DNA of 64,000 bases from Lacticaseibacillus suilingensis (lineage in GTDB: Bacteria > Bacillota > Bacilli > Lactobacillales > Lactobacillaceae). The notes under the pieces were generated by a model. That model was not told the DNA's origin. It saw nothing but the letters and a program-made list of their open reading frames with translations, and made no database searches. Position numbers and translations under genes: made by a program. Positions 27,613-35,892 of this stretch are shown piece by piece (position 1 is the stretch's first letter; every line of letters starts with the position of its first letter). The stretch is from the NCBI RefSeq assembly GCF_016861845.1, contig NZ_BOLV01000006.1, positions 62,001 to 126,000 of the forward strand, written 5' to 3'.

Positions 27613-28281
27613 TCATAATAATGCGGCTAAGTTGTTGAGAAAATGCAAGACCAGCGAATAGCGAATATCTTTGGTGTGGGCATACGTTGCTGCAAACACG
27701 GCGCCGAGACCAGCATAAATCAGCCAGTTCAGCGGATCGCTGAAGCCGCTATGCGCAAGGCCAAAAATGACCGCCGACACCAAGCCGCTTAAGGCGCGCC
27801 AGCGCATTTGATCCTGATGCGGGAAACAATGCATCAATAGTCCGCGGAAAATCAATTCTTCCGCTGCCGGGCCGCCGACGCAAGCAATCAGCACCATCGC
27901 CAATGGGGCTTGCTGCATCAACTGCAAAAGGGCGCTTTGATTGGCGGGTTCGGCGGTGATGTGCCGCAATTGCAAGTAGCCGCCACCGATTTGAATGAGC
28001 ATTAGCAGCGCCGCCATCAGCACGGTAAAGCCCAGTGTCTGTCGATCCAGGCGCTTGAGCCCCCATTGCTTCCCTTGCGGCTCCTTCGCCAAAAAGCGTT
28101 GGTACAAGCGCCATAGTCCCCAAAGTAAGGCACCAAACACCACGACGAACACGCCAGCCACTTCAAAGGCGCTGGCTTGGCCTTTCGTCATTAAGGTTGG
28201 CACCAGGGCCAGCGACTGAGCAAAGGAATAAGCGACAAACGCCAGCATCGTCAGCAATGCCCGTCCAAGTAGTTTGAGCAT
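27613..28281 (-). CDS. CPBP-family intramembrane metalloprotease
   Basis: 222 residues, with about six to seven hydrophobic segments. The Abi/CPBP motifs are present: EELIFRG (EExxxR), then FGLAHSGF and a later HFLNN. Family members include CAAX prenyl proteases and lactobacillar bacteriocin self-immunity proteins. No bacteriocin gene is nearby, so the role is open. The start at 28281 has GAGG 6 nt upstream; reading further upstream runs into the repeat modules. Confidence 0.85.
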   Translation of the reverse strand: MLKLLGRALLTMLAFVAYSFAQSLALVPTLMTKGQASAFEVAGVFVVVFGALLWGLWRLYQRFLAKEPQGKQWGLKRLDRQTLGFTVLMAALLMLIQIGGGYLQLRHITAEPANQSALLQLMQQAPLAMVLIACVGGPAAEELIFRGLLMHCFPHQDQMRWRALSGLVSAVIFGLAHSGFSDPLNWLIYAGLGAVFAATYAHTKDIRYSLVLHFLNNLAALL

Positions 28282-28305
28282 GAGGAACCTCTTTTCTGCA
28301 GTTTC

Positions 28306-28587
28306 TAGTTGCGCTTTGGGGTAAGTGCAGCCTGCGTAGTTGCGCTCCGGTCGGCAACGCCCGAGCGAATAGCTACGCTCAGAGCCTCGTCGGCAAAGTG
28401 CGCCGACAATGTTCTGAGCTAGGCTATTCGTCGAGCTAAGTTCGCCGATCTCCGCAGCCTTTATAGTTGCGCTCAGGCCACCAACGCCCGAGTGACCAGC
28501 TACACCCAAGGCCTCGCCGCCAAAAAGCAGCGGCAATGCCTTGGGTTGGGCTGCTCATTGGGCTAAGTACGGTGGCCTTCGCAGCCT
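28306..28587. repeat. Tandem structured repeat modules, family 2
   Basis: Two full modules (28337-28460 and 28464-28587) in head-to-tail order, preceded by a shrunken one (28306-28333). Each begins TAGTTGCGCT, ends CGCAGCCT and has the core AGCTACG...CTAGGCT or a variant. Module 2 is closed by AGGCCACC/GGTGGCCT. Module 1 has GAATAG/CTATTC, GCTCAGA/TCTGAGC and GTCGGC/GCCGAC. The stems change in sequence between modules but keep pairing. This fills most of the 28282-28597 gap; there is no gene. Confidence 0.75.
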
Positions 28588-28597
28588 GATATCAAAA

Positions 28598-28621
28598 AGA
28601 CCCGACATCTCTGTCGGGTCT
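28598..28621 (-). terminator. Terminator after tRNA-Thr
   Basis: AGACCCGACA and TGTCGGGTCT form a 10-bp stem followed on the minus strand by TTTTTG. Confidence 0.9.
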
Positions 28622-28625
28622 GTGC

Positions 28626-28698
28626 AGCCGTCTATCGGATTTGAACCGACGACCTCATCCTTACCATGGATGCGCTCTACCTACTGAGCTAAGACGGC
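28626..28698 (-). tRNA. tRNA-Thr (GGT)
   Basis: A complete 73-nt cloverleaf on the minus strand. The acceptor stem GCCGTCT pairs with AGACGGC. The D arm is GCTC/GAGC, the anticodon stem CATCC/GGATG with the loop ATGGTAA (anticodon GGT), and the T arm GTCGG/CCGAT with TTCAAAT. CCA is not encoded. Confidence 0.96.
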
Positions 28699-28730
28699 AT
28701 GTCGTTGTTCGTAAAAACAACTGCCTAAAC

Positions 28731-28759
28731 AATATACTATATATATCAGGTGCTCGCAA
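28731..28759 (-). promoter_or_regulatory. tRNA-Thr promoter
   Basis: TTGCGA (28754-28759) and TATATT (28731-28736) with a 17-bp spacer on the minus strand, about 30 bp before the tRNA. Confidence 0.8.
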
Positions 28760-28765
28760 CCCTCG

Positions 28766-28791
28766 GCCGGAAAATTCCGGCAGATTTTTTT
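28766..28791 (+). terminator. Plus-strand terminator without obvious gene
   Basis: GCCGGAA/TTCCGGC followed by AGATTTTTTT is a good plus-strand terminator. The nearest upstream plus-strand gene is helD, more than 2 kb away, so it may end an antisense or repeat-derived transcript. Alternatively it blocks antisense reading into the HD gene. Confidence 0.6.
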
Positions 28792-29434
28792 ACCGTTCAC
28801 CTTGCCACTCGGCTTTGAACTCAGCGAGATAGTCAAGCATGACTTGCTGACGCCCTGCGGCCAAGGTTTTGGCTGCTTCGGTGTTCATTTGATCCTTGAG
28901 TTTGAGCAGCTTTTCGTAAAAATGGTCAATCGTGGTACTGGTGGCATCGCGGTAGCTGGTCGCGTCCAGCGCGCGGCGCGGTGGCACTGCTGGATCGTAC
29001 AACCGGCGGGCATGAGCACCGCCATACATCAGCGCCCGGGCAATCCCAATGGCGCCAATCGCATCCAGGCGATCAGCATCTTGCACCAGCTGGCCAGTCA
29101 GGGTCAGGGGCTGGTGGCCAGCTAGGTTGGCCTTAAAGCTCATGTGATCGATAATGGCAAAAATCGCCTGTTGCTCCTCATCGGCATAGCCTGCTGCGGT
29201 CAACGCCTTGCCAGTTTGAGCTTTAGCGACCGCTACATCGGCCACCAGTTTATCATCATAGGTATCATGCAGCGTCGCCGCGGCAATGGCCACCCGCGGA
29301 TTAGCTGCTGGCGTTTGCGCTAGCAGGGTTTTAACCGTGGCCACCACCCGCTTGATATGGTCCAAGCCGTGGCCGCTATGGTCCGCCGCCAGTACCTCCT
29401 CCGCGTAGGCCATCAATTGTGCTTCTGGGGTCAT
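28790..29434 (-). CDS. HD-domain phosphohydrolase
   Basis: 214 residues. The HD metal site is visible in HGLDHIKRV, LHDTYDDK and QDADRLDAIGAIG. It resembles the YedJ/YpgQ group of small HD hydrolases, some of which cleave nucleotides. The start at 29434 (MTPEAQ) has AAGGAG 7 nt upstream; the ATG two codons earlier is too close to that site. Confidence 0.85.
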   Translation of the reverse strand: MTPEAQLMAYAEEVLAADHSGHGLDHIKRVVATVKTLLAQTPAANPRVAIAAATLHDTYDDKLVADVAVAKAQTGKALTAAGYADEEQQAIFAIIDHMSFKANLAGHQPLTLTGQLVQDADRLDAIGAIGIARALMYGGAHARRLYDPAVPPRRALDATSYRDATSTTIDHFYEKLLKLKDQMNTEAAKTLAAGRQQVMLDYLAEFKAEWQGER

Positions 29435-29543
29435 GTGCATACTCCTTCCATTTTCCCTGACGCCTCTTAATTGCTTTCCTTACTGGCAACCGGCTATGCT
29501 TAAAGTAGTCAACCAGATCACCCACATAAAGGAAGTGAACTTC

Positions 29544-29963
29544 ATGAAGTTACGTCATCTTCAAATTAACCAAACCTTGAACCAGTTCACCCGCCTCACC
29601 GCCACAGAAGGCGCCCAGGAGCGGCCCCTGGCCCAACAAAATCTGCTGTTTTGGGTGGCGGCAGAGGATACGCCACCCACCCCGACCGAACTGGCTGATG
29701 CCATGGGCCTATCTAAAGCCGCCATCACCAAAATGATGGGACCGCTACTCGATGATGGCCTGCTGGAGAGGATCGGCGACCCTAACGATAATCGCAGTTT
29801 TACCTTGGTGGTCACCGAACCGGGCAAGGAAGCAGTGCGAGAAATGGCGGAGGCCTATTTCAAGCCGATGAACACGCTCAAGGCCGGCCTGGGTAAAAAG
29901 CAATTCAACAAACTCATTGCCTTACTGGATCAAGCCAATGAGGTGCTGATTAATCCCGAGTAA
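29544..29963 (+). CDS. MarR-family transcriptional regulator
   Basis: 139 residues with a winged helix: TPTELADAMGLSKAAITKMMGPLLDDGLLER followed by the wing GDPNDNRSFTLVVTEPG. The start is the ATG at 29544 with GGAAG upstream; the longer frame has no ribosome site. It ends immediately before the stop of the convergent nitroreductase gene (no gap). Target genes are unknown. Confidence 0.85.
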   Translation: MKLRHLQINQTLNQFTRLTATEGAQERPLAQQNLLFWVAAEDTPPTPTELADAMGLSKAAITKMMGPLLDDGLLERIGDPNDNRSFTLVVTEPGKEAVREMAEAYFKPMNTLKAGLGKKQFNKLIALLDQANEVLINPE

Positions 29964-30689
29964 TCATTGCGGTAGCTCAAACCCTTGGACTTTCAAAATC
30001 TGACCGATCTCATCTCTTTGATGCAGGTCGGTTTTTGTGTAGGCCAAAAGCATGTCGACGAAGCCGCTATCGCGGGCATTCACCGGGCGATTCCGATAAT
30101 AATCGCGGGTGGTGTTATCATAGTCCTGAAGGGCAGCAGCATCCCAGGTTGGGTATTGATTGTCCCCAACCACCACCGCATGCGGCAGGCGGGGTTTGGG
30201 CTGGGATAAGCCTTCCGGCACCCCCACCATCACGCCGAGCAACGGGAAAGTATGACGCGGCAACTTCAAAAGGCTAATCATCTGCCGCGAATCATTTAAG
30301 ATACTGCCTAGGTAGCACGTCCCTAAGCCCTGGGTTTCGGCTTCACTAACCAGCGCCTGCGCTGCCAATTGGCAATCCGCGGCACCGGCGAGCAACGCCG
30401 CCCAGCCGGTTAAATTATGGGCGTCAGCATCAGGGACCTGCCGTAAGTTGCGGTGGGTATCCAGTACGAACACATAAAGCAGCCCCGGCCCGGCCACAAA
30501 CGGACAATGCGTCAACTCAGCGACGGCCTGCTTTTTGGTCGTATCCGTCACCTTAATCAAGGTGAACTGCTGCAAATAATTGCTCGAGGCGGTTTCCTGC
30601 GCGGTGGTTTCGAGTGCTGCCTGTTGCGCAGCACTCGGCGCCGCGGCAAAGTCGCGAATACTGCGATGTTTCAAAGGTTGCTCAGTCAT
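29964..30689 (-). CDS. Nitroreductase-family flavoprotein, NfsA/NfrA type
   Basis: 241 residues. N-terminal HRSIRDFA is the FMN-phosphate contact of the family; GLGTCYLGSI and LPLLGVMVGVPE-like segments (FPLLGVMVGVPEG) match the NfsA/FRP group. These enzymes reduce nitro compounds, quinones or flavins using NAD(P)H. The start at 30689 is weakly supported (GTAGG upstream). It is divergent from the UvrA-like gene with a 47-bp gap. Confidence 0.85.
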   Translation of the reverse strand: MTEQPLKHRSIRDFAAAPSAAQQAALETTAQETASSNYLQQFTLIKVTDTTKKQAVAELTHCPFVAGPGLLYVFVLDTHRNLRQVPDADAHNLTGWAALLAGAADCQLAAQALVSEAETQGLGTCYLGSILNDSRQMISLLKLPRHTFPLLGVMVGVPEGLSQPKPRLPHAVVVGDNQYPTWDAAALQDYDNTTRDYYRNRPVNARDSGFVDMLLAYTKTDLHQRDEIGQILKVQGFELPQ

Positions 30690-30736
30690 GTTTTGCCTAC
30701 TTTCACCATCAAATTTATCCACCAAGAAGGGTTTCT

Positions 30737-33274
30737 ATGTCACAGTCTACCACGATTCCAGATCAAATTCGGGTCACTGGCGCGTACGTCAATAACCTCA
30801 AACATGTTAATGTGAATATCCCCCTGCACAAGCTCGTGGCGATTACCGGCCGCAGCGGCTCCGGCAAATCATCGCTGGCGATGGGTGTGTTGTATGCAGA
30901 AGGCATGCGGCGCTACGTCTCGGCGCTGTCGACTTACACCCGGCGCCGGCTCGGCCAAGTCGGCCATGCCCAAGTCGAATCGATTCAGCACATCCCCAGT
31001 GCCATTGCCTTGCGTCAGCGGCCAGTGGTGCCTGGCATTCGCTCCACTGTCGGCACCACCACTGAGGCGCTGAATGTCTTGCGCCTGATGTTTTCTCGCC
31101 TGGGGTCGCCGCAGTGTCCCAATGGCCATCAGGTCCCGCCCACGCTGGCCATCGCCCAGAGCATGGATCTCCCTAATCAACCTGGCAGCGGCATGGGTGA
31201 AATCACCTGTCCCACTTGTGGCGTCAAATTCCAAGCTTTCAGCGCGGAAGATTTTGCCTTCAACTCCGCCGGCGCCTGCCCCACTTGTAACGGCACCGGG
31301 GAAGCCAAAACTCTGGCCACGGATCGCCTAATACCCGACCCCAGCCTGACCATTCGCAACGGCGCCGTTGCTTCTTGGCGTCTGCCAGGCCGCAACTTTA
31401 TGCCGCTGGTGGCCCAGCAAATCGGCATCGATATCGACACGCCATTTCAAGACCTGCCCAAAAAGCAGCAAGACATGGTTTGGCATGGCACCAAGCGCAC
31501 CTACTCGATTAATATTCCCAGCAAATCCGGCAAGATTTTCCACATGGACAATGCCATGTTCGAAAATGCCTTCAACGCCGTGGAAGACTCCATGGCGACG
31601 ACCACGAACGAGCGCGCCATCACCCGGCTGAATCGTTTCTATCGCTTCGATGTATGCCCGACTTGCCATGGCACGCGCTTTCGGCCAGAGCTGCTGCATC
31701 AGCTGATTGCCGGCAAGACCATTGCCGATGTCTCCGCCATGACGCTGAGTGACCTGAAGGCGTTCATTCCCACCATCTATACCTGGCTGCCAGAGGACAT
31801 GCAGGCTTTAGCCCATGATATCATCCGCGAGTTAACCACGATTTTGCAGCCACTGCTGGATTTGGGGCTGTCTTATCTGCAACTCAGTCGCGCCGGCGCC
31901 AGCTTGTCCACTGGTGAACTGCAACGGATTCAACTTTCGCGTACCCTGCGCACGCAAACTACTGGTGTGCTGTATGTGCTTGATGAACCGTCGATTGGCC
32001 TGCATCCGGCTAACGTGGCCGGTTTGATTGCGGTCATGCGCGGTTTGGTTGCACAAGGTAATTCCGTCGTGGTGGTTGATCACGACACGGCCATTATCGA
32101 AGCCGCTGATGAGGTGCTTGAAATTGGTCCTAGTGCCGGGGCGGCAGGGGGTCGGTTGATCAATCAAGGCTCGCCGGCCGCCATCGCCAAGGCCCCGCAC
32201 TCCTTGATTGGCCCGTATCTCACCGGCCAGGCCGATTTGATTGTCCGGCCCACTGCCAAGCGCGCCACCGTAACCGCCAAAAAGTGGTATGGCGTCACCG
32301 TCACCGACCGCTTCAACCTGCACAATCTCACTGCCACCTTCCCAGTCAATCAGCTGAGCGCCGTGTCCGGCTTTTCTGGGGCGGGTAAGTCGACGCTGGT
32401 ATTTGACGCACTGGTGCCAGCCTTAACGGCGACCAAAGCCAAGCTGGCGCCCAGCTTTGTCCAAGACTGGCACCGCGGCGGACTGCGGCGCGTGGTGGCC
32501 ATTGATGCCAGTCCCGTCGGCAAAAATGTCCGCTCAACGGTGGCAACCTACACCAACATTCTCGACCGCCTGCGCGACTTGTTTGCTAGCTTGCCGGCCA
32601 GTCAACAGCGCGGCTACACCGCCAGCAACTTCTCCTATAACGTCACTGCTGGCGCCTGCCCGACTTGCGGCGGCACTGGCCAAATCAGTTTGGACATCCA
32701 ATACCTGCCTGATATGCAGCAGGTTTGCCCAACTTGCCAAGGCCGGCGCTACAACCCTGAAGTGCTAGAGATCAAGTGGCAGGGCCAGTCCATTGCGGAT
32801 CTGTTGAATCTTGGCGTCGATGAAGCCCTGCCGGTGTTCGCTGACCAACCCGCGATTGAGCAAACCTTGCAGACGCTCCACGACATGGGGCTGGGCTATT
32901 TGCACCTCGGTGAAAGCACCCCCAGTCTCTCCGGCGGCGAGGCCCAGCGCCTCAAGCTCACGGCCCACATGGGGAAAAGCCAAAAAGGCACGCTGTTTGT
33001 CTTCGATGAACCCTCGGTCGGCCTGCATCCTCTGGACGTGGCCACCTTACTGCAAGTGTTTCAGCATCTGATTGACGCTGGCGGCACGGTGCTCACCATT
33101 GAACACGACCTTGACGTTTTGGCCAATGCCGACTACCTCCTTGACCTTGGTCCTGAAGGCGGCCGGTTCGGCGGTGAAATCGTCGCCAGCGGCACACCAC
33201 AGGAAGTGGCCCAAAGCCAAGCCGGTCATACCGGCCAGTACCTCGCTGCTCACCTAGCGCATTTTGCCCATTAA
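30737..33274 (+). CDS. UvrA-like ABC ATPase (UvrA2/DrrC type)
   Basis: 845 residues, about 100 shorter than the canonical UvrA. Two ABC modules are present: Walker A GRSGSGKS (39-46) and GFSGAGKS (545-552), signatures LSTGELQR and LSGGEAQR. Zinc-finger pairs CPTCG/CPTCN and CPTCG/CPTCQ are kept. The shorter length fits class II UvrA, which lacks the UvrB-interaction region and is linked to antibiotic or DNA-damage tolerance (DrrC in anthracycline producers). The start is the ATG at 30737 with AAGG 6 nt upstream. It faces a DrrAB-like exporter. Confidence 0.88.
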   Translation: MSQSTTIPDQIRVTGAYVNNLKHVNVNIPLHKLVAITGRSGSGKSSLAMGVLYAEGMRRYVSALSTYTRRRLGQVGHAQVESIQHIPSAIALRQRPVVPGIRSTVGTTTEALNVLRLMFSRLGSPQCPNGHQVPPTLAIAQSMDLPNQPGSGMGEITCPTCGVKFQAFSAEDFAFNSAGACPTCNGTGEAKTLATDRLIPDPSLTIRNGAVASWRLPGRNFMPLVAQQIGIDIDTPFQDLPKKQQDMVWHGTKRTYSINIPSKSGKIFHMDNAMFENAFNAVEDSMATTTNERAITRLNRFYRFDVCPTCHGTRFRPELLHQLIAGKTIADVSAMTLSDLKAFIPTIYTWLPEDMQALAHDIIRELTTILQPLLDLGLSYLQLSRAGASLSTGELQRIQLSRTLRTQTTGVLYVLDEPSIGLHPANVAGLIAVMRGLVAQGNSVVVVDHDTAIIEAADEVLEIGPSAGAAGGRLINQGSPAAIAKAPHSLIGPYLTGQADLIVRPTAKRATVTAKKWYGVTVTDRFNLHNLTATFPVNQLSAVSGFSGAGKSTLVFDALVPALTATKAKLAPSFVQDWHRGGLRRVVAIDASPVGKNVRSTVATYTNILDRLRDLFASLPASQQRGYTASNFSYNVTAGACPTCGGTGQISLDIQYLPDMQQVCPTCQGRRYNPEVLEIKWQGQSIADLLNLGVDEALPVFADQPAIEQTLQTLHDMGLGYLHLGESTPSLSGGEAQRLKLTAHMGKSQKGTLFVFDEPSVGLHPLDVATLLQVFQHLIDAGGTVLTIEHDLDVLANADYLLDLGPEGGRFGGEIVASGTPQEVAQSQAGHTGQYLAAHLAHFAH

Positions 33275-33289
33275 CGCCAACCCAAAAAT

Positions 33290-33317
33290 GTGGCCCCAGC
33301 AATTCTGCCGGGGCCAC
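33290..33317. terminator. Bidirectional terminator
   Basis: GTGGCCCC and GGGGCCAC form the stem with inner GC/GC, followed by ACTTTTTAG on the plus strand and by ATTTTTGGG on the minus strand. It separates the convergent UvrA-like gene and ABC-2 permease. Confidence 0.9.
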
Positions 33318-33333
33318 ACTTTTTAGTTGCAGG

Positions 33334-34113
33334 CTAACGCGTTAGAAACATCCGCACATACACCCGATAAGACAGGAAACCGCAAACCACAATGGCGCCG
33401 ACTAGCCAACCGACCGCGAGCCATTCAGTGTGCTGGCTCACCGCCACGGCCTGATTGAGCAGGCCGCGGGCGGTGTTCACAATCGGCGTCATCGGCTGAT
33501 GATCAGCAAACATCTGCACGGGCTTGGCCATCCCGGTGGTGGGCATTAAAGCCGAGCTAACAAACAGCAGCATCAGCAGCACATACGAGAACCCCCCAGC
33601 GGAAGCATAGTTATCCGCCTTCAGGGAAAACGGAATTGCCAGCAGCGTGATGCCTAGGCCGAACAACACCGACAAGCCGACAAACAGCAGTGCCGAACTT
33701 AAGGTCACATCAGCGCGGTAACCAATCAGCACGCCAACCAGAAAGACCAACGCTTCGGCCATCAGCATAAAGGTCACTGACGCGAGGACATGTGAGCCCA
33801 AAATCACCCAGCGGGCAATCGGCAGTGAGTGCAATCGATCCAAAAAGCCTGAGGTGCGATCCAGGTTAATACGCATTGAGGTGTAGGCGGACCCCATTGC
33901 CATTGTCAGCAGCAAAAAACCGGGCAAAGCATACCGGAGATACGCCTGGGCGCCGCCTGCACCAGTCGTGGCAATGTTGCCGCCCATCACGTAGACGAAA
34001 AACAGCAACATGAACACCGGCATCGCAATCACCGTGATAATCGTATCGGCGTTGGTCAGGTTTTGCCGGATGATGCGGCCGGTTAACGTACGGAGCTGGT
34101 TAAAGGTTTGCAT
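33334..34113 (-). CDS. ABC-2 type permease, DrrB-like
   Basis: 259 residues with about six membrane segments in the ABC-2 pattern, including ITVIAMPVFMLLFFVYVMGG and DHQPMTPIVNTARGLL near the C terminus. It should form an exporter with the ATPase encoded just upstream, whose stop it overlaps by 14 bp. The start at 34113 has AAGGAGG 6 nt upstream. Family members export anthracyclines and other drugs; the substrate here is unknown. Confidence 0.9.
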   Translation of the reverse strand: MQTFNQLRTLTGRIIRQNLTNADTIITVIAMPVFMLLFFVYVMGGNIATTGAGGAQAYLRYALPGFLLLTMAMGSAYTSMRINLDRTSGFLDRLHSLPIARWVILGSHVLASVTFMLMAEALVFLVGVLIGYRADVTLSSALLFVGLSVLFGLGITLLAIPFSLKADNYASAGGFSYVLLMLLFVSSALMPTTGMAKPVQMFADHQPMTPIVNTARGLLNQAVAVSQHTEWLAVGWLVGAIVVCGFLSYRVYVRMFLTR

Positions 34114-35014
34114 GGGCTGCCTCCTTGGTGACATTGAGGAAGACCGATTCCAAATCGGTTTCGTCCTGGTCGTAATGGGTCACCGTGACGCCTGCATCGA
34201 GCAGTGCCGTCAGGGCTGGCTCGGCCTGCTTAGCGGTCAGCGAAAGCCCATGTTCAGTTGGGGCAAAGGCGATGCCTGCCGCCCCGAGTGTGGCGGTTGC
34301 GACAGCTTCATCAGCTGGCGCCACCTGCAGCGTATAAGTGGCCGTAACCCGCTGCTTGATAGCCGCTGGCGTGCCCGATTTAACAATCACGCCATCATGG
34401 ATGAACGCGATATGGTCGGACAAAGCGTCAGCCTCATCGAGATACTGCGTCGTGAGGAACACGGTTTTGCCAGCATCGCGCAGTTCTCTAATCATCTGCC
34501 ACAGCGCGAGGCGGTTTTGCGGATCAACGCCGGTGGTCGGCTCATCCAGAAAAATCAGCTGCGGATTACCCAGCAAGGACATGGCTAAGTCCAACCGCCG
34601 CCGCATGCCACCAGAATAAGTTTTGACTTTCCGGTTCAAAAAGCTGGTCAAATCCAGCCGCTGCGCCAGTCCATTAATCTCGGCTGGGACATCCTTCACC
34701 CCTCGCAGCCGGGCAATCAAGCTCAGGTTCTCGGCACCGGTGAATTCGCCGTCCAACGTGGTGGCCTGCGCATTCAAGCTCATCAGCCGGCGCACCTGGT
34801 TGCCAGCCGTGCGCGGGTCCAGCCCCATGATGGCCACAGTGCCGGCAGTCGGCTGCGACAGGGTGGTGAGAATGTTGATCAATGTGCTTTTCCCGGCTCC
34901 ATTTGCGCCTAGCAAGGTGAAGATTTCGCCTTGCTCCACTTCAAGATTGACGCCTTTCAGCACCGGCAGCGCGCCAAAGTCCTTGGTCACGCCTTTGACA
35001 ACGATTGCTTTCAT
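34100..35014 (-). CDS. ABC exporter ATP-binding protein, DrrA-like
   Basis: 304 residues: Walker A GANGAGKST, signature YSGGMRRRLDLAMSL, Walker B LIFLDEPTTGVDP, H-loop switch, and a C-terminal DrrA-type domain of about 80 residues. It works with the ABC-2 permease downstream. The ATG overlaps the stop of the DUF1048 gene by 4 bp. The whole set reads PadR-DUF1048-ATPase-permease. Confidence 0.93.
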   Translation of the reverse strand: MKAIVVKGVTKDFGALPVLKGVNLEVEQGEIFTLLGANGAGKSTLINILTTLSQPTAGTVAIMGLDPRTAGNQVRRLMSLNAQATTLDGEFTGAENLSLIARLRGVKDVPAEINGLAQRLDLTSFLNRKVKTYSGGMRRRLDLAMSLLGNPQLIFLDEPTTGVDPQNRLALWQMIRELRDAGKTVFLTTQYLDEADALSDHIAFIHDGVIVKSGTPAAIKQRVTATYTLQVAPADEAVATATLGAAGIAFAPTEHGLSLTAKQAEPALTALLDAGVTVTHYDQDETDLESVFLNVTKEAAHANL

Positions 35015-35358
35015 TTTTGCTCCGCCTCTTGGACTTTCTGCCGTAGCTGCTTTCGATACTTAATCAGCCACATTTCTTCTGGGTATTGCGCCATGATATT
35101 TTCGGCAAATTCCACCGGATCCTCACCGACAATTTGCCGGACTGGGACCTGATCAGCCGCACTTTCTTGAAAGATGTGCAGCACTTCCTCCAGCACATCC
35201 ATCATCGCGCCGCTACCGGCGAAGTTCCAAATATACTTAGTTAACGCCGTCACCGTATCAGCATAAGGGGTCGGCAGTTGCTTGACGTCCTTAAGGAATT
35301 GCCGGTACCGCTGCTTGTCCTTGATCATGTTATTAATACTGTTTTTAATGTTCGTCAT
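35011..35358 (-). CDS. DUF1048 family protein
   Basis: 115 residues, mostly helical, soluble, with Lys-rich start MTNIKNSINNMIKDKQRYR. DUF1048 proteins are often encoded between PadR regulators and ABC exporters, as here; function is unknown. It overlaps both neighbours, so it belongs to the same operon. Confidence 0.8.
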   Translation of the reverse strand: MTNIKNSINNMIKDKQRYRQFLKDVKQLPTPYADTVTALTKYIWNFAGSGAMMDVLEEVLHIFQESAADQVPVRQIVGEDPVEFAENIMAQYPEEMWLIKYRKQLRQKVQEAEQK

Positions 35359-35680
35359 TACCTTGCTCCTTCAATGTGGCCATGGTGGCGGCTAAAAACT
35401 CCCACTTCTGCCAAAATTCCTTTAGATATTGGGCACCGGCTGAGTTTAACGTGTAGAACTTGCGCGGCGGGCCCATTTCTGACTTACGCCGATCAACATT
35501 GAGCAGCCCTTTTTTCTCCAGCCGCAGCAGCACGGTATATACCGTGCCTTCCACGATATCTTCAAAGCCCAAGTGGACCAGATACGTCGTGATCTCGTAG
35601 CCGTATGTTTCGCCTTCGCTGATGCGCTGCAGGACAATGCCTTCCAGCGCGCCTTTGAGTAATTCCGTTAAACCCTTCAC
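35345..35680 (-). CDS. PadR-family transcriptional regulator
   Basis: About 111 residues: winged helix with LKGALEGIVLQRISEGETYGYEI, the wing region KKGLLNVDRRKSEMGPPRKFY and a C-terminal dimerization helix. GTG at 35680 is chosen because AAGG lies 8 nt upstream; an ATG 16 codons earlier has no ribosome site. PadR/LmrR proteins repress neighbouring drug exporters and sense drugs directly. It is the first gene of its operon, with a palindromic operator over its own promoter. Confidence 0.9.
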   Translation of the reverse strand: MKGLTELLKGALEGIVLQRISEGETYGYEITTYLVHLGFEDIVEGTVYTVLLRLEKKGLLNVDRRKSEMGPPRKFYTLNSAGAQYLKEFWQKWEFLAATMATLKEQGNDEH

Positions 35681-35779
35681 TGTCTTCACCTTTCTCTGAC
35701 GCCGCCTTCGCTTGGCGGCATGCGGCACTTGCTAGCTTGTGAGTCCTAGCAAGAGTGGGCCAAATGATAGCTACTCTTT

Positions 35780-35826
35780 GTTGCTAGGTACCGGTACATA
35801 GTAACAGTGAGTAGTTACCCTGTCAA
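35780..35826 (-). promoter_or_regulatory. padR operon promoter and palindromic operator
   Basis: TTGACA (-35, 35821-35826) and TACTAT (-10, 35798-35803) with a 17-bp spacer. A near-perfect 26-bp palindrome (35780-35805, arms GTTGCTAGGTACC and GGTACATAGTAAC) covers the -10. This geometry fits autorepression by PadR. A second inverted repeat, CTTGCTA/TAGCAAG, lies at about 35729-35754. Confidence 0.85.
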
Positions 35827-35856
35827 CGTTATTTTAATTTTTTCGCGCATGCAAAA

Positions 35857-35883
35857 ACGCCCTCGCTTCATGAACGAGGACGT
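35857..35883 (-). terminator. Terminator of the pilus operon
   Basis: ACGTCCTCGTTC pairs with GAAGCGAGGGCGT, with a 2-nt loop, followed on the minus strand by TTTTTGC. It stands directly after the sortase gene. Confidence 0.85.
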
Positions 35884-35892
35884 TCTGCTACC

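Noticed and set aside
27613-28536. CPBP protease starting 85 codons earlier
   Set aside because: The extension lies in the repeat modules and lacks hydrophobic or conserved sequence; the ATG at 28281 has a proper ribosome site.
28306-28587. Reading the tandem modules as an integron-type attC array
   Set aside because: The module ends do not fit the attC consensus (the needed GTTRRRY and RYYYAAC boxes are not both present), and there are no gene cassettes or integrase in the window.
28306-28587. Reading the tandem modules as a CRISPR array
   Set aside because: Only a few units, each over 100 nt with internal stems, no regular spacers and no cas genes.
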